Positions 61,460 through 64,000 of a DNA stretch of 64,000 nucleotides are shown piece by piece. The notes under the pieces were generated by a model. The model was not told the origin of the DNA. It searched no databases and saw only the letters and a program-made list of their open reading frames with translations. Position 1 is the first letter of the stretch, and the number at the start of each line of letters is the position of its first letter. The stretch spans positions 21,548,033 to 21,612,032 of the forward strand of contig CM049309.1 of the NCBI GenBank assembly GCA_026874595.1, written 5' to 3'. The position numbers and the translations under genes are program-made. Origin of the DNA: Sipunculus nudus (lineage: Eukaryota; Annelida; Sipuncula; Golfingiida; Sipunculidae).

Positions 61460-61504
61460 TGACGTCAAAGACGTTCAAGTCTACGATGTCGTTTGGTGAC
61501 GTCA
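61460..61504 (+). promoter_or_regulatory. Paired CRE motifs upstream of kinase copy B
   Basis: TGACGTCA at 61,460-61,467 and 61,497-61,504, same spacing (37 bases start to start) as in copy A. Confidence 0.5.
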
Positions 61505-61531
61505 TAAACGTACCTAGCTACCTTTGGATAC

Positions 61532-63985
61532 GTGTTTGTTTGGAGGAGCAGAAAAGTTTTCTTACTCTCTTTGCAAGTTGTGCCTGTGATTACTCTGCAA
61601 ATTTCCATCAGAATGATCGTAACGTTCCTCGGAATCTGTCAAGTGTTTATCTTGGCTTTAGGACGGACCTTTCAGGAAACCAAAGAAAATGACAGTAGCA
61701 GTTTTCTGCCAGCGGTTTTACAAGAAGATAAGTTGTTCAAGTCCACTGATGCTCGTCCCGCTGCAAGCCTATGCCGTCCAGCTTTGACCTCCCCTACAGG
61801 CTGCAGTGGACCCAAAGACCACGGGAAGAGTACATGGCCAGCCTCAGCACCCGTCATCATCCCTGAATACCATGATGCAGTTGTTGGCTCGGAGAAGTTA
61901 CCGGAAGGAAACGCCCTCAGCTTAAAAGCCTCAGCCGCCGTGAGTTGTTACTCGAGCAGTGGGAGCGAGTCTTCTTTGGCGGTTGCGGAGGTGCTAACTG
62001 GCGGGTCCTCCAGTTCAGGGATCTCGGTGGCCTCCAGCTGCATATTTGATGGCAGCTGGGCTGGCTCAGCGGACTCTGTCCATGGTACCAAAGGTCTGCC
62101 CAGCCTGGGAGGTTTGGGTCTCTGCCTTGACAGCAACAGCACAGCTGGATCGGGCATCAGGGAACCGGACGACGATGTGATCAAAAGGCTACTGAACAAT
62201 GGGATAGAAGACGTTATACTGCAGACAGATGAATACGGCACTCCTTATCGTCTAGGGGGCGGGGCATACGGCCAGGTCTACCGGGTAAGTTTTTATTTAT
62301 TAAAACATTACATATATCAATTTGGTAAAATGTAATATATAGGTGACCTGACGCAACATGGCATTACTCATATTTATTTTTCCCTATGCATCAAGTTTGG
62401 TGCATCTTGTCTTAATGTTTATGTTTATCTTATAAAAAAAATACGCATATTTATGGAAGTATGCAGTAAGCTCCCCGCAGGAGCAAGAAAATTAAGGACA
62501 GACTATAAGTAAGGTTGCCAGTTCTAGGCATGTCACCTCTATTGCTCTTTTACGATCAATTTTGTACTTTTGATGAGCTCTGTCATATAGGCCGACTAAA
62601 AAAAAATACCACGATAACAACAAAGAAGGAATTCTTTCAGTTAACTCAAAATGCGTAAAAAAATATACTGTCTAAACCAGTACACTGTACATCGTAATTA
62701 AAAATTGTATCATTTATATAATATAATATTATTTATTTATATTATTTAATATTATATTATGTTATAATTTGCTTGATATGATATTGTATTTTATATTATA
62801 TTTTAAGAGTATATTATATTATATTCCCAGGGTTCGTACCGAGGTGCCTTGGCGGCGGTCAAGGTTAAGACCAAACTTGATGAAGAGGTCAACATTTATC
62901 AGGCACTAATGACGTCATCTTCTTCTGAAAGATTCGTCAGGTAAGTGATCTCTAATATCATTTTAACAATAATCCTTTCAATAATTATTACTCCATGACT
63001 AATCCGTCATTGGTATTATAAATACATAATTGACTGTCACGTGACATTTTATTCTTGAATTTCAACATATAGTGGATGTGTAATGTACTTCTGCAATAAT
63101 AATACCATCAATATGACGTTACATAATCCAATCTTGAAAAAAAAAAAAACAATTTTTGGAAAAGTAAGAATAGCACTTTGTGAGGGGTTGTTTATGTATG
63201 AGCCGATAAAAATATATGAGAGAGTTTTTCAACATTAAGTCCATTAAATTGGTTTCATTTCAGTCTGTATCACTCTGTGATAGTGAGGGATGGCGAGATA
63301 ATGGCAATGGAACTTTGCGCGTGCAACATACGGGAACTTGTAACCAAAAGGTAACATTCAAATCATGTTTGCATAAAAAAAGTGTGTGTAAGAGAGTATT
63401 TGTTTTTAATCTTCACCATATGTACTATATGGAACAATTTTGATGGAGTTGACTGTTTGTCAGATTTGATCTATAACATTCACTGCATTCACTATACTAA
63501 CACACACATTAATGTACAGTACATATCCATGCATACAATAATAAGACAATAAAGATTAGCATTACTGAAACTTAAATCAAAACGATTTTTTCATGAATGT
63601 TTGTATGGGTAATATTTTCATTATGTTCATTATTATTATGTTAATGAATATTTTAAGGGTAACATCTTTATTATGTTCATTATTTATTATGTTATTGAAT
63701 GTTTGTAGAGTTAACATGTTCATTATTCATTATGTTATTGAATGTTTGAAGGGGTAACATGTTCATTTTTCATTATAATATTAAACGTTTGTAGGGGTAA
63801 CATGTTCATTATTTATTATGTTATTGAATGTTTGTAGGGGTACCCCGGGACTTCCAGACAAGGTGATCCGTTATCTGTCCCTCCAGATGCTGACGGCCTT
63901 TCATTGTCTTCAACAAGTCAGGATAATCCACTTAGACATCAAACCGGACAATTTTCTGCTGACTCAGCAGGGACAAGTTAAATTG
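61532..63985 (+). CDS. Protein kinase, copy B, exons 1-4 (gene continues beyond window)
   Basis: Exons: 61,532-62,284; 62,831-62,940; 63,264-63,350; 63,838-63,985, identical in length and phase to copy A, so 366 residues are visible. P-loop GGGAYGQV, AAVKVK, the helix-C Glu and HLDIKPDN are intact. By eye exon 1 differs from copy A at about 16 residues, while exons 2-4 differ at only about three (Pro to Ser, Asp to Glu, Val to Leu). The exon 1 changes include Cys to Tyr before the P-loop and Phe to Tyr inside it. All splice sites are kept, so it is probably an expressed paralogue. Exons 5-9 should lie beyond the window. Confidence 0.88.
63590..63837 (+). repeat. Intronic minisatellite before exon 4, copy B
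   Basis: Five to six units of the same ~43-bp repeat as in copy A, with TTGTAGAGT, TTGAAGGGG and TTGTAGGGG variants before the real acceptor at 63,837. Unit number and sequence differ from copy A. Confidence 0.75.
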
Positions 63986-64000
63986 GTATGTTTGTTTATT

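Larger units (their letters stand above)
59750..64000 (+). repeat. Segmental duplication, copy B (runs off the window)
   Basis: Colinear with 39,727-44,020. The left breakpoint lies about 10 bases after the LINE ORF1 stop codon. Confidence 0.92.

Overview
This window looks like nuclear DNA from a marine invertebrate, most probably a bivalve mollusc. The evidence is intron-split genes with GT-AG junctions, an AT-rich background full of (AT)n/(CA)n microsatellites, a tRNA-derived SINE, decayed non-LTR retrotransposons, Tigger/pogo and hAT-type DNA elements, and families of short repeats (GTCCGTCC stretches, AGGTCA-rich stretches) that I associate with bivalve genomes. The species cannot be fixed from the sequence alone. 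There are no prokaryotic operons, CRISPR arrays or rRNA genes.

Layout. 0-8.6 kb is a repeat graveyard: a broken LINE reverse transcriptase, a small hAT element with an 8-bp target duplication, one copy of a ~1-kb dispersed repeat, a GC-rich patch with open minus-strand frames, and a Tigger-like element. 8.6-11.8 kb (minus) is a two-exon secreted fibrinogen-related protein gene whose intron carries a second Tigger-like element. 13.3-20.7 kb is a degenerate 6-bp repeat followed by a 7.2-kb minisatellite of about 315 copies of a 23-bp unit. Its apparent ORFs in all frames on both strands are by-products of the repeat. 22-31 kb is mostly intergenic and intronic, with a SINE, a LINE tail and microsatellites.

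31.6-37.5 kb (+) holds the largest gene: a protein of about 1,791 residues with N-terminal ankyrin repeats, a long disordered linker and a C-terminal PDZ-SH3-guanylate-kinase module of the ZO (tight-junction MAGUK) type. It is encoded almost wholly in one exon, and a predicted tiny last exon adds a PDZ-ligand-like tail. 39.7-46.8 kb (+) holds a complete nine-exon protein kinase gene, predicted at 514 residues. The same gene, with about 1.8 kb of its upstream flank, is repeated about 20 kb further on (59.75 kb to the window end, four exons present). The 46.8-59.7 kb between the copies is built from mobile elements: a second hAT copy with a perfect 8-bp target duplication, a pair of ~640-bp inverted repeats, a 2.1-kb nested palindrome, a GC-rich island, a second copy of the ~1-kb repeat, and a LINE ORF1 interrupted by a 2-kb insertion.

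The genes do not form an obvious pathway: one is a candidate secreted lectin, one a candidate junctional/synaptic scaffold, and two are paralogous kinases. The most novel-looking items are the ankyrin+ZO-type MAGUK, the intronic minisatellite that repeats the 3' splice site of the kinase's catalytic-loop exon, the nested palindrome, and the 23-bp minisatellite with higher-order structure. All calls come from reading the sequence; no database search was run.
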